Below, piece by piece: positions 7,273 through 14,563 of a stretch of 16,028 nt of DNA; within the stretch, counting starts at the first letter, position 1; every line of letters begins with the position of its first letter. The notes beneath the pieces are model-generated. The model did no database searches and was not told the DNA's origin. It saw only the letters and a list, made by a program, of their open reading frames with translations. The stretch spans positions 1-16,028 of the forward strand of contig CAZJDB010000033.1 in the NCBI GenBank assembly GCA_964544695.1. Direction: 5' to 3'. The position numbers and the translations under genes were made by a program. Origin of the DNA: Dinghuibacter sp964544695 (GTDB taxonomy: Bacteria > Bacteroidota > Bacteroidia > Chitinophagales > Chitinophagaceae).

Positions 7273-7645
7273 TTGGCCGAGGCTTGGGCTCCACCGGCTT
7301 GTGTTCGTCCTCCACCGGCTTGTGTTCGTCCTCCCACGCCAGGGAATCCGCGACCACGAGGTCCCGGAATTGTTGGATCCGGTCCAGCGAATCGCTGACG
7401 AGCGAATCCACCACATGATGACTTTGGAGGATCGAATCCGAAAGGACCCGCCACCTGGCATCCAGGGTGCTGTCGCAGTCCCGCCCCATCCGGGCGTACG
7501 CGCTGTCGATTTTTCGCTCATATTGGGTATCGAGCTTGTTTTCATAACGTAATTCTTCCCGGCTGCTCGCCTGAGGGTGCGTGCAACCGTTAAATAACAA
7601 AATCTTAAGAAAAATGACGCCGGAAAAGGAGGTTACTTTTAGCAT
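7244..7645 (-). CDS. Small lipoprotein, unknown function
   Basis: The protein has 133 residues. Its N-terminus, MLKVTSFSGVIFLKILLF, ends in N-G-C21, a loose lipobox (F18 at -3), so it is probably lipid-anchored. The mature part is charged and helical (YENKLDTQYERKIDSAYARM), contains a DCDS motif at about 56-59, and then has several regularly spaced Ser-Asp pairs (SDSIL, VSDSLDRI, VADSLAW). Near the C-terminus a perfect 21-base tandem duplication encodes EDEHKPV twice, followed by a Lys/Arg/Pro-rich tail. The gene is divergent from the DUF4294 gene and overlaps the next lipoprotein-like frame. I do not recognise a family. Confidence 0.7.
   Translation of the reverse strand: MLKVTSFSGVIFLKILLFNGCTHPQASSREELRYENKLDTQYERKIDSAYARMGRDCDSTLDARWRVLSDSILQSHHVVDSLVSDSLDRIQQFRDLVVADSLAWEDEHKPVEDEHKPVEPKPRPKIKRRHHSS
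7289..7330. repeat. 21-base tandem duplication inside a lipoprotein gene
   Basis: Positions 7289-7309 and 7310-7330 are identical, and the next four bases start a third copy. The duplication is in frame and repeats seven residues (EDEHKPV). It is probably a recent slippage event and a length-variable site. Confidence 0.9.
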
Positions 7646-7677
7646 TATCTTCCATCAATAATCGGTACGGTTTTTCT

Positions 7678-7685
7678 TATATTTA
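7678..7685 (+). promoter_or_regulatory. Candidate -7 box of the DUF4294 gene
   Basis: TATATTTA is one mismatch from TAnnTTTG and lies 12 bases before the ATG at 7698. No convincing TTG or TTTG is seen about 20 bases upstream. Confidence 0.35.
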
Positions 7686-7697
7686 CAGTACTGCTGC

Positions 7698-8390
7698 ATG
7701 GTCTATAGTCAAAAATACAGCATCCTTTCCATCCCTGGTGTATGTGGTTTGTGGAATAGGGTAGGGGTGGTTCCGTACCGGCTCGTCCTCATTGCAGGAT
7801 TGCTTCTGTGCGCGTCCCCTCTTTTTGCCCAAACCGCCAAGCCTGCGCCCATTATTCTGGGTAAGAACGACACTATCCTCACCGGGGCAATTTTCTGGGA
7901 AGGCGATACGATCCCCTACCGCGAACTCACCGACATCTATATCTTCGCCGGCACCCCGCAGCAATACGCCCGCATGATGGAGCGCTGGAACCGCCTCCGC
8001 AATGCCGTCTACGTCACCTACCCCTATGCCGTGGCCGCGGGCCGGGTCATCAACGACATCAATGCGCACCTCGCCTTCATCTCGGATGAGAAGGAACGCA
8101 AAAACTACATCAAGTCCCGCGAAAAGGAACTCCGCGCCCAATTCGGAAACCAACTGGAGCAACTGTCCGTCTACCAGGGGCGCATCCTGATGAAGCTGAT
8201 TAACCGTCAGACGGGGAACAACTGTTACGAGATCATCAAAGAATACAAAGGCGGATTCAATGCCCGCCTCTATCAAACGGTCGCGTTTTTCTTTGGGTCC
8301 AACCTCAAGCAGCCGTATGATGCGGCGGGGGATGATCGGGGGATCGAAACCGTTGTGCAGGAGATTAATCGGATGTATACCAAGCGGTAG
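7698..8390 (+). CDS. DUF4294 family secreted protein
   Basis: The protein has 230 residues. A hydrophobic stretch (about 29-40, RLVLIAGLLLCASPLFAQ) ends in a signal-peptidase-like A-x-A/Q site near residue 44, so the mature protein is probably periplasmic. The signal is preceded by an unusually long N-terminal part of about 25 residues. A TTG (7749) or GTG (7767) inside it would give a normal signal peptide and may be the true start. The mature part has the Bacteroidota DUF4294 pattern: RELTDIYIF, RLRNAVYVTYPYA, an amphipathic YIKSREKELRAQF helix, RQTGNNCYEIIKEYKGGF, then RLYQTVAFFFGSNLK. The function of the family is not known. The gene stands alone, divergent from the lipoprotein gene. Confidence 0.85.
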   Translation: MVYSQKYSILSIPGVCGLWNRVGVVPYRLVLIAGLLLCASPLFAQTAKPAPIILGKNDTILTGAIFWEGDTIPYRELTDIYIFAGTPQQYARMMERWNRLRNAVYVTYPYAVAAGRVINDINAHLAFISDEKERKNYIKSREKELRAQFGNQLEQLSVYQGRILMKLINRQTGNNCYEIIKEYKGGFNARLYQTVAFFFGSNLKQPYDAAGDDRGIETVVQEINRMYTKR

Positions 8391-8398
8391 TCTTTCCC

Positions 8399-8411
8399 GG
8401 CCATTTTGGCC
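8399..8411 (+). terminator. Possible weak terminator after the DUF4294 gene
   Basis: GGCCA-TTT-TGGCC forms a 5-bp stem 8 bases after the stop codon and is followed by a T-rich tract (8415-8431). The stem is short, so termination here is only possible. Confidence 0.35.
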
Positions 8412-8462
8412 AACTTTTCCCTATTTTTATTGATTTTCAATTGGTTATGTAGAAACTAAAAT

Positions 8463-8487
8463 CTACTAATTCGTTTATAATTAGTAG
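8463..8487. promoter_or_regulatory. Upstream operator-like inverted repeat of the Fic gene
   Basis: CTACTAATT (8463-8471), a 7-base spacer and AATTAGTAG (8479-8487) form a perfect inverted repeat with 9-base arms. The same arms and spacer length recur exactly 50 bases downstream. It lies just upstream of a TTTG that could be the -33 element of the Fic promoter. Confidence 0.75.
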
Positions 8488-8495
8488 GAAAATTA

Positions 8496-8524
8496 TTTGG
8501 TTTACCGAAAAACTACTAATTTTA
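8496..8524 (+). promoter_or_regulatory. Candidate promoter of the Fic gene, overlapped by the second operator
   Basis: TTTG (8496-8499), 17 bases, then TAATTTTA (8517-8524) is one mismatch from the TAnnTTTG box. The -7 box lies within the second inverted repeat, so a protein bound there would block the polymerase. Confidence 0.5.
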
Positions 8525-8537
8525 CAGCAATTAGTAG
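8513..8537. promoter_or_regulatory. Downstream operator-like inverted repeat of the Fic gene
   Basis: CTACTAATT (8513-8521), 7 bases and AATTAGTAG (8529-8537) have arms identical to those of the repeat at 8463-8487. The repeat ends 3 bases before the Fic ATG. Its placement over the -7 box and start fits repression, most simply by the winged-helix domain of the Fic protein itself. Confidence 0.75.
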
Positions 8538-8540
8538 ATA

Positions 8541-9866
8541 ATGAAAATGCCTGAATTACCACCGACCGGCCCTCTGAATATTCGGGAAATCGACCGTTTA
8601 CTAAATGGAAATGAATTCTTGAAAATAAATGAGGAGCTTATCAAAATTGACCGGGATTATCCTTATTGGGACTCGTTTAAATACAAAACGAAATCTTTAT
8701 CCGTCGATCCCGAGACGCTTTGGTTATATACAAAGTGGAACCGAAAAAGTTCACGGAGTAAGATCGTCTTTTCTCCTGAAGCCAAGTTCGAATTTGAATA
8801 TAATTTACCATCCCATGTACACCAATCGTTACATAGATTCGACATGCAAATGGGAGGAATCCTTGAAGGACGATACACGATTCCAGAAGAGGATAAAAAT
8901 CGATATTTGATAAGCTCCATTATGGAGGAAGCCATAGCCTCCAGCCAATTGGAAGGAGCGGCAACGACAAGGGAAATCGCAAAGGAAATGTTGCGGAGCA
9001 ATAGAAAACCAACATCCCATTCCGAAAAAATGATCCTGAACAACTATGTTACCATTAAAAGGGTTTTAGAAATTAAGGATCGAAAAATTTCTAAGGATCT
9101 AATTTTAGAAATCCATTCACTCATTACAAAGGGCACCTTGGATGATCCCTCGGATGTAGGCAGGTTTCGGGCAAAAAATGGCATCAATGTGGTCGACTAT
9201 GAATCGGGCGAGGTATTTTATACTCCACCCGATTATGTGCTTTTGGAAACATTAATGGATGCTTTTTGCTCTTTTGCCAATACGGAAACTGAGGATACCT
9301 TCATTCATCCGATAATCAAAGGTATCATTCTGCACTTCCTGATCGGTTACATTCACCCTTTTGTGGATGGCAATGGCAGGACGGCCAGGGCGATTTTTTA
9401 TTGGTATTTGATCTCCAAAGGATATTGGCTCGTGGAATATATGTCGATATCCAGGATTATAGTGAAGGCGCCGTCGCAATATGCCAGGGCGTACTTGTAT
9501 ACCGAATACGATGAAAACGATTTGACGTATTTTATTGACTATAACATTAAAGCGCTAGACCTGGCGTTAAAAAGTCTACAAGCATACATTCAGCTAAAAA
9601 TAAAAGAGAAAAAAGATGTACTCAACAGTTTCAAGAATGAAAATATAAATGAGCGGCAGGCGGAGATATTGAAAAACGTCCTGGTGGATCATCTGAAAAG
9701 TCTAACGATCCAGGAAATCCAAAACAAATTCGGCGTCGTTTATCAAACGGCCAGAACCGACTTGTTGGGAATGGTCGAATTGGGCTACCTGACGGAAAAG
9801 AAGATGGGGAAAAAGCTGGTCTTTTTCCGCGCGGATGATTTGGAAGCCAGGCTGGGGAGGCGGTAG
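8541..9866 (+). CDS. Class II Fic protein (AMP-transferase type) with C-terminal winged helix
   Basis: The protein has 441 residues. The Fic catalytic motif H272-PFVDGNGRTAR283 is complete, matching HxFx(D/E)GNGRxxR. The inhibitory motif S134-SQL-E138-G139 lies N-terminal to the core, which makes it class II: the Glu would block productive ATP binding until relieved. Residues about 370-435 (INERQAEILKNVL, SLTIQEIQNKFGVVYQTARTDL, LGYLTEKKMGKKLVFF) read as a winged helix-turn-helix for DNA binding. Fic enzymes of this class usually transfer AMP to protein targets; the target is unknown. No antitoxin gene is adjacent, as expected for an intramolecular inhibitor. The gene is clearly richer in A+T than its neighbours and uses AT-ending codons, which suggests horizontal gain. 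The ATG at 8541 is kept; a second ATG lies two codons later. Confidence 0.92.
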   Translation: MKMPELPPTGPLNIREIDRLLNGNEFLKINEELIKIDRDYPYWDSFKYKTKSLSVDPETLWLYTKWNRKSSRSKIVFSPEAKFEFEYNLPSHVHQSLHRFDMQMGGILEGRYTIPEEDKNRYLISSIMEEAIASSQLEGAATTREIAKEMLRSNRKPTSHSEKMILNNYVTIKRVLEIKDRKISKDLILEIHSLITKGTLDDPSDVGRFRAKNGINVVDYESGEVFYTPPDYVLLETLMDAFCSFANTETEDTFIHPIIKGIILHFLIGYIHPFVDGNGRTARAIFYWYLISKGYWLVEYMSISRIIVKAPSQYARAYLYTEYDENDLTYFIDYNIKALDLALKSLQAYIQLKIKEKKDVLNSFKNENINERQAEILKNVLVDHLKSLTIQEIQNKFGVVYQTARTDLLGMVELGYLTEKKMGKKLVFFRADDLEARLGRR

Positions 9867-9888
9867 CCTCCAAGCGATATAAATTCGT

Positions 9889-9896
9889 TATTTTTG
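9889..9896 (+). promoter_or_regulatory. -7 box of the bshB1-aguB-aguA operon
   Basis: TATTTTTG is an exact TAnnTTTG match 28 bases upstream of the bshB1 ATG, in the 58-base gap after the Fic gene. No clear TTTG lies 19-21 bases upstream. Confidence 0.5.
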
Positions 9897-9924
9897 CGGC
9901 CGCGCCGCAACAAGGCGCACGTTC

Positions 9925-10644
9925 ATGAAATTAGACATACTGGCCATTGCCGTGCACCCTGACGACGTGGAGCTCCACGCCTCCGGCACGCTGATGATGG
10001 AAAAAGCCAAGGGCAAGAAGGTCGGCGTCGTCGACCTTACCAGGGGCGAACTGGGCACCAGGGGCACCCCGGAACTGAGGCTGAAGGAAGCCCAAAAAGC
10101 GGCGAAAATCCTGGGTTTGGACGTCAGGGAGAACCTGGGGATGGCCGATGGCTTCTTCCAGGTGGACGAGCAACACCAGCGGCAGCTCATCCAGGCCATC
10201 CGGAAGTACCGTCCCGAGATCGTGCTGGGAAACGCCCTGACCGACCGCCACCCGGACCATGGCAGGGCGGGAAGGCTGATCGCAGAGTCGTGTTTCCTCA
10301 GCGGGTTGCGGAAGATCGAAACGGGGCAGGAGGCCTGGAGGCCGAAGTACGTGTTCCATTATATCCAGGACAGGTACTATAATCCCAGTTTTGTGTACGA
10401 TATCAGTCCTGTCATTGAGAAAAAGGTCGAAGCCTTAAAGGCCTATTCTTCGCAGTTCTTTTCGGAGGAGTATACGGAAAATGAGCCCCAAACCTACATT
10501 TCCACGCCGGGGTTCATGAATTCGGTCCTGGGGAGATTACAGATGTTCGGGAAGATGATCGGGGTGGAGTACGCGGAGGGATTTATTTCGGAAAAAATGC
10601 TGGGCGTGGATAGTTTCGACGCCTTTGTTCAAAAAGATACATGA
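9925..10644 (+). CDS. bshB1: Bacillithiol biosynthesis deacetylase BshB1 (PIG-L/LmbE family)
   Basis: The protein has 239 residues. The zinc-site motifs of the LmbE fold are seen: H11-P-D-D14 near the N-terminus and H109-P-D-H112. With the TRGELGTRGTPE segment (39-50) and RHPDHGRAG, the protein fits BshB1, which removes the acetyl group from GlcNAc-malate in bacillithiol synthesis. Many Bacteroidota make this thiol. Length and termini match the family. It is the first gene of a tight operon: its TGA (10642-10644) is one base from the ATG of aguB. Other LmbE-type deacetylases are possible but less likely. Confidence 0.85.
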   Translation: MKLDILAIAVHPDDVELHASGTLMMEKAKGKKVGVVDLTRGELGTRGTPELRLKEAQKAAKILGLDVRENLGMADGFFQVDEQHQRQLIQAIRKYRPEIVLGNALTDRHPDHGRAGRLIAESCFLSGLRKIETGQEAWRPKYVFHYIQDRYYNPSFVYDISPVIEKKVEALKAYSSQFFSEEYTENEPQTYISTPGFMNSVLGRLQMFGKMIGVEYAEGFISEKMLGVDSFDAFVQKDT

Positions 10645-10645
10645 C

Positions 10646-11515
<870 letters not shown>

Positions 11516-11517
11516 GT

Positions 11518-12657
11518 ATGGCCATGATCCAGTATAAACCGGTAGTGCCTCCGGGGAAAAATGTGTTCGATTTATCCACGCCGCAGAATACACCCGCGGA
11601 CCTCAAGGGCCCTATTGAAGAACCGGGGCGGGAACAACCTCAGACGCCCAGGGAGCTGGGCTATTATTTTCCCGCGGAATTCGCGCAGCATCGGGCGACG
11701 TGGCTCAGCTGGCCGCACAAGGAGGCTTCCTGGCCGGGGAAGATCGAAAGCATCTTTCCGCGCTATGCGGAGTTCGTGAAATACCTGTCGATGAGTGAAG
11801 AAGTATGCATCAACGTTTGGGACACGGCAATGCGCGACGCCGCGTTGGCACATTTAGCGCACGCGGGAGCGGATTTGAGTCGGGTTCATTTTTATTTTCA
11901 CCCTACCAACGACGCCTGGTGCCGCGACCACGGCCCCGCCTTCCTTGTCAATCGGAATCCTACCAAAGGAAAAGCCATCGTGGACTGGGATTACAACGCC
12001 TGGGGAAACAAGTATCCCCCTTACGAACTGGATGATGTGATACCCAGCATGGTGGGAAAAGCGCTGAACCTTCCCGTTTTCTACCCCCGCATCATCATGG
12101 AAGGGGGATCGGTGGAATTCAACGGTGCCGGAACGGTGCTGACCTCGACGTGCTGCCTCCTCAACGAAAACCGGAACCCTCACCTGGATAAGGCAGGTGT
12201 GGAACGCTATCTCCTGGATTATTATGGAATGGACCGCGTACTATGGGTGTCCGAAGGGATCGTGGGAGACGATACCGACGGACACATCGACGATACGGTA
12301 CGATTTGTGAATGCGGATACCGTGTTGAGTGTTGTGGAAAGGAATCCACAAGATGAGAATTACGCTCCCCTGCAACGCAACCTGATGGAGTTACGGGGGA
12401 TGGGCCTGAACGTTATCGAGCTGCCCATGCCTTCGCCTGTTTGGTTTTCGGGTCAACGTTTACCCGCATCGTATGCTAATTTTTATATCTGCAACCGTTA
12501 TGTGATCGTGCCTACCTATCGCTGCACGGCGGATGAAGAGGCTTTACGTATTATTCAGGATTGCTATCCGACGCGAGAGGTGGTGGGGATCGACTCGACC
12601 GATTTGATCTGGGGGCTCGGCAGCTTTCATTGCCTCAGCCAGCAAGAACCGGGCTAA
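11518..12657 (+). CDS. aguA: Agmatine deiminase
   Basis: The protein has 379 residues and converts agmatine to N-carbamoylputrescine and ammonia. Guanidine-modifying-fold landmarks are TWLSWPHKEASWPG (61-74), WCRDHGP (134-140), EGGSVEFNG (195-203), DDTDGHIDDTVRF (251-263, with the catalytic His H256) and the catalytic Cys C372 in GLGSFHCLSQQEPG at the C-terminus. The motif around the Cys is GSFHC rather than the more common GNIHC. The first 45 residues, rich in Pro and charged residues, are an extension before the usual start of the fold; no good downstream start replaces them. The ATG is two bases after the aguB stop, so the two are surely cotranscribed. Confidence 0.93.
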   Translation: MAMIQYKPVVPPGKNVFDLSTPQNTPADLKGPIEEPGREQPQTPRELGYYFPAEFAQHRATWLSWPHKEASWPGKIESIFPRYAEFVKYLSMSEEVCINVWDTAMRDAALAHLAHAGADLSRVHFYFHPTNDAWCRDHGPAFLVNRNPTKGKAIVDWDYNAWGNKYPPYELDDVIPSMVGKALNLPVFYPRIIMEGGSVEFNGAGTVLTSTCCLLNENRNPHLDKAGVERYLLDYYGMDRVLWVSEGIVGDDTDGHIDDTVRFVNADTVLSVVERNPQDENYAPLQRNLMELRGMGLNVIELPMPSPVWFSGQRLPASYANFYICNRYVIVPTYRCTADEEALRIIQDCYPTREVVGIDSTDLIWGLGSFHCLSQQEPG

Positions 12658-12705
12658 CGGTTGTTCGGAAAAATCCCTTAAATTGGGGCCCCAAAACCAC
12701 CCAGC

Positions 12706-13848
12706 ATGTTATTCGAATTGTCCGAAGAGCACTTGATGATCCAAAAGGCCGCCAGAGATTTTGCACGGCAGGAATGCCTCCCCGGCGTCATTGAAAGGGA
12801 TGAAAAGCAACAATTCCCCAAGGAGCAAATCCGCAAGTTGGGGGAGCTGGGCTTTATGGGTATGATGGTCGACCCCCGCTACGGGGGCTCGGGCCTGGAC
12901 ACGATCAGCTACGTCCTGGCCATGGAAGAGATTTCAAAGATAGACGCCAGTGTCAGCGTATGCATGTCCGTCAACAACAGCCTGGTGTGCTGGGGGCTGG
13001 ACCGTTTCGGTACGGAAGCTCAAAAAATCAAGTACCTGGAGCCCATGGCCAGGGGTGTCGTCCACGGAGCTTTCCTCCTGAGCGAACCGGAAGCGGGGAG
13101 TGACGCCACTTCCCAACGGACCCTGGCCGAGGACAAGGGCGACCATTACCTGCTGAACGGGACGAAGAACTGGATCACGAACGGTTCAACGGCCTCAACT
13201 TATCTGGTCATGGCGCAGACCGATCCTTCCAAAGGGAGCCGGGGGATCAATACGCTAATCGTGGAACGGGACTGGCCCGGGGTAACGGTGATGCCCAAGG
13301 AAAACAAGTTAGGCATCCGAGCCAGCGATACCTGCAACATTACCTTTACCGACGTTCGGGTCCCTAAGGAAAACAGAATTGGGGATAATGGAGCCGGCTT
13401 CACCTTTGCTATGAAAACCCTGGAAGGGGGACGTATCGGGATCGCTTCCCAGGCCCTGGGCATCGCCGCGGGCGCTTACGAACGGTCGCTGGCCTATGCC
13501 AGGGAACGGAAGGCATTCGGCACCGAAATCATGAACCACCAGATTATCGCCTTCAAACTGGCCGATATGGCTACAAGGATAGAAGCCGCGCGCCTGCTCG
13601 TTTATAAGGCGGCTTGGGAGAAGGATCAGGGTATGGACTATGTCCTGAGCAGTTCCATGGCCAAGGTGTTTGCTTCCGAGACCGCGATGTGGGTAACCAC
13701 CGAGGCCGTACAGGTCCACGGGGGTTATGGATACGTCAAAGAATACCACGTCGAGCGCCTGATGCGGGACGCAAAAATCACCCAGATTTATGAAGGGACC
13801 AGCGAGGTGCAAAGGATCGTCATCAGTCGTTCTATATTGAAAAAGTGA
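12706..13848 (+). CDS. Acyl-CoA dehydrogenase (short-chain type)
   Basis: The protein has 380 residues, the usual length of the family. It is an FAD enzyme that oxidises acyl-CoA to trans-2-enoyl-CoA in beta-oxidation or branched amino-acid breakdown. The first family signature is GAFLLSEPEAGSDA; the second is QVHGGYGYVKEYHVERLMRDAK. The catalytic base is E363 in QIYEGTSEVQR, the position used by short-chain (butyryl-type) enzymes. An imperfect -7-like box (TAAATTGG, 12679-12686) precedes the ATG, 48 bases after aguA. No electron-transfer flavoprotein gene is near. The chain-length preference is not certain. Confidence 0.95.
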   Translation: MLFELSEEHLMIQKAARDFARQECLPGVIERDEKQQFPKEQIRKLGELGFMGMMVDPRYGGSGLDTISYVLAMEEISKIDASVSVCMSVNNSLVCWGLDRFGTEAQKIKYLEPMARGVVHGAFLLSEPEAGSDATSQRTLAEDKGDHYLLNGTKNWITNGSTASTYLVMAQTDPSKGSRGINTLIVERDWPGVTVMPKENKLGIRASDTCNITFTDVRVPKENRIGDNGAGFTFAMKTLEGGRIGIASQALGIAAGAYERSLAYARERKAFGTEIMNHQIIAFKLADMATRIEAARLLVYKAAWEKDQGMDYVLSSSMAKVFASETAMWVTTEAVQVHGGYGYVKEYHVERLMRDAKITQIYEGTSEVQRIVISRSILKK

Positions 13849-13870
13849 AAAAGATGTGATTTCTTTTCGC

Positions 13871-13901
13871 TTTGCGTTTTCAGATTTATTACTTAGGTTT
13901 G
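13871..13901 (+). promoter_or_regulatory. Near-perfect Bacteroidota promoter ahead of a structured leader
   Basis: TTTG (13871-13874), exactly 19 bases, then TAGGTTTG (13894-13901) matches the TTTG-N19-21-TAnnTTTG consensus in every fixed base. It is the best promoter match in the window. Transcription would start near 13907 and run about 175 bases before the next likely start codon. Confidence 0.65.
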
Positions 13902-13906
13902 TTTCT

Positions 13907-14080
13907 ACCCCCATTAGCTATTTCCTACTAGCCTTAGACCTTCCGTTGTTCGTTTGTGTACAGGACCAATGCGGTCCAGGGTTATTTGCTTGCCCTGCCG
14001 CGCGGCCCCGACGCACGGTGCCGTACAACGGCACATGGTTTGTTTTCCATAAGTAAGCGTTATTATGAAAATGGATATCC
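13907..14080 (+). other. Leader region with successive inverted repeats; no convincing gene
   Basis: The stretch contains GGACC-N5-GGTCC (13963-13977), CAGGG-N11-CCCTG (13977-13981 with 13993-13997), the palindrome GCCGCGCGGC (13997-14006), GTGCCGT-ACA-ACGGCAC (14018-14034), and the 12-base palindrome ATGGATATCCAT (14071-14082), which runs over the next ATG. The short open frames across it start before the predicted transcript or look like chance. It may be a structured 5' leader or a small RNA. It does not resemble a riboswitch class I can name. Confidence 0.45.
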
Positions 14081-14563
14081 ATGATCAATGATTTTATTAT
14101 GAAGGATTCCCTGGAGAAGGTAGAACAGGGAACCTTGATCTTTTGGGATCCGGTCATTCAGCGGGCACTGACCGATCAGGCTTCCTTACAATGGATTTGT
14201 TCGGCCAAGCCCGTCTTCGGACGCATTTACGACCTCTGCTTGATGGCGAAAGTGGGAGAAGGGTGGTACCTTTCGGACCGACCGCAAATCCCCGGACTCT
14301 TTGCCTTCCCCGTGGGTATCCGCTTTGCGCAAGCCCCGGAGATAATCCTGGACCAGGACGTGGAAATCGTTACCCCCCTGCAGCGTAGACACAACCTCGA
14401 GGACCCCTTTACTTCCCGGCTGAAAAAGGTTTGCTTCGTTCAGCGCGTGGAAATTTCCCGGGGGAAGAAGTCCCTGGGTGGACTCATCTATTACGATGTC
14501 TTTAAAAATGAAGTGAAGCAGCCGACGGGGAGGACCCATTTCAACATCGCGCTCAAAGATTAG
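14081..14563 (+). CDS. Hypothetical protein of 160 residues
   Basis: I do not recognise this family. It has no signal peptide or membrane segment, so it is probably cytoplasmic. It is of mixed composition, with a central segment YLSDRPQIPGLFAFPVG and a strand-like EIILDQDVEIVTPL before an acidic-basic stretch, then a C-terminal part ending in THFNIALKD. Initiation could be at the ATG at 14081 or 14099; neither has a purine-rich site. It is the first gene after the 13871-13901 promoter and its leader. Its last 11 bases overlap the end of the convergent propeller-like gene. Composition and codon use look like the neighbouring genes. Confidence 0.7.
   Translation: MINDFIMKDSLEKVEQGTLIFWDPVIQRALTDQASLQWICSAKPVFGRIYDLCLMAKVGEGWYLSDRPQIPGLFAFPVGIRFAQAPEIILDQDVEIVTPLQRRHNLEDPFTSRLKKVCFVQRVEISRGKKSLGGLIYYDVFKNEVKQPTGRTHFNIALKD

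Noticed and set aside
7193..7552. A 119-codon plus-strand frame opposite the two lipoproteins
   Set aside because: No motif is visible, and the minus strand has two signal-bearing frames.
8446..8466. A third operator copy (GTAG...CTAC) upstream of the first Fic repeat
   Set aside because: Only four bases of each arm pair and the spacing differs, so it does not match the two perfect repeats.
12643..12658. AACCG-N6-CGGTT as a terminator after aguA
   Set aside because: The stem is only 5 bp, overlaps the stop codon and has no T-tract.
13309..13914. A 201-codon minus-strand frame within the acyl-CoA dehydrogenase gene
   Set aside because: It is a shadow of the dehydrogenase frame and has no recognisable domain.
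13856..14056. A 66-codon plus-strand frame with a hydrophobic N-terminus in the leader region
   Set aside because: It starts with GTG upstream of the predicted transcript start and its second half is unremarkable, so it is probably chance.
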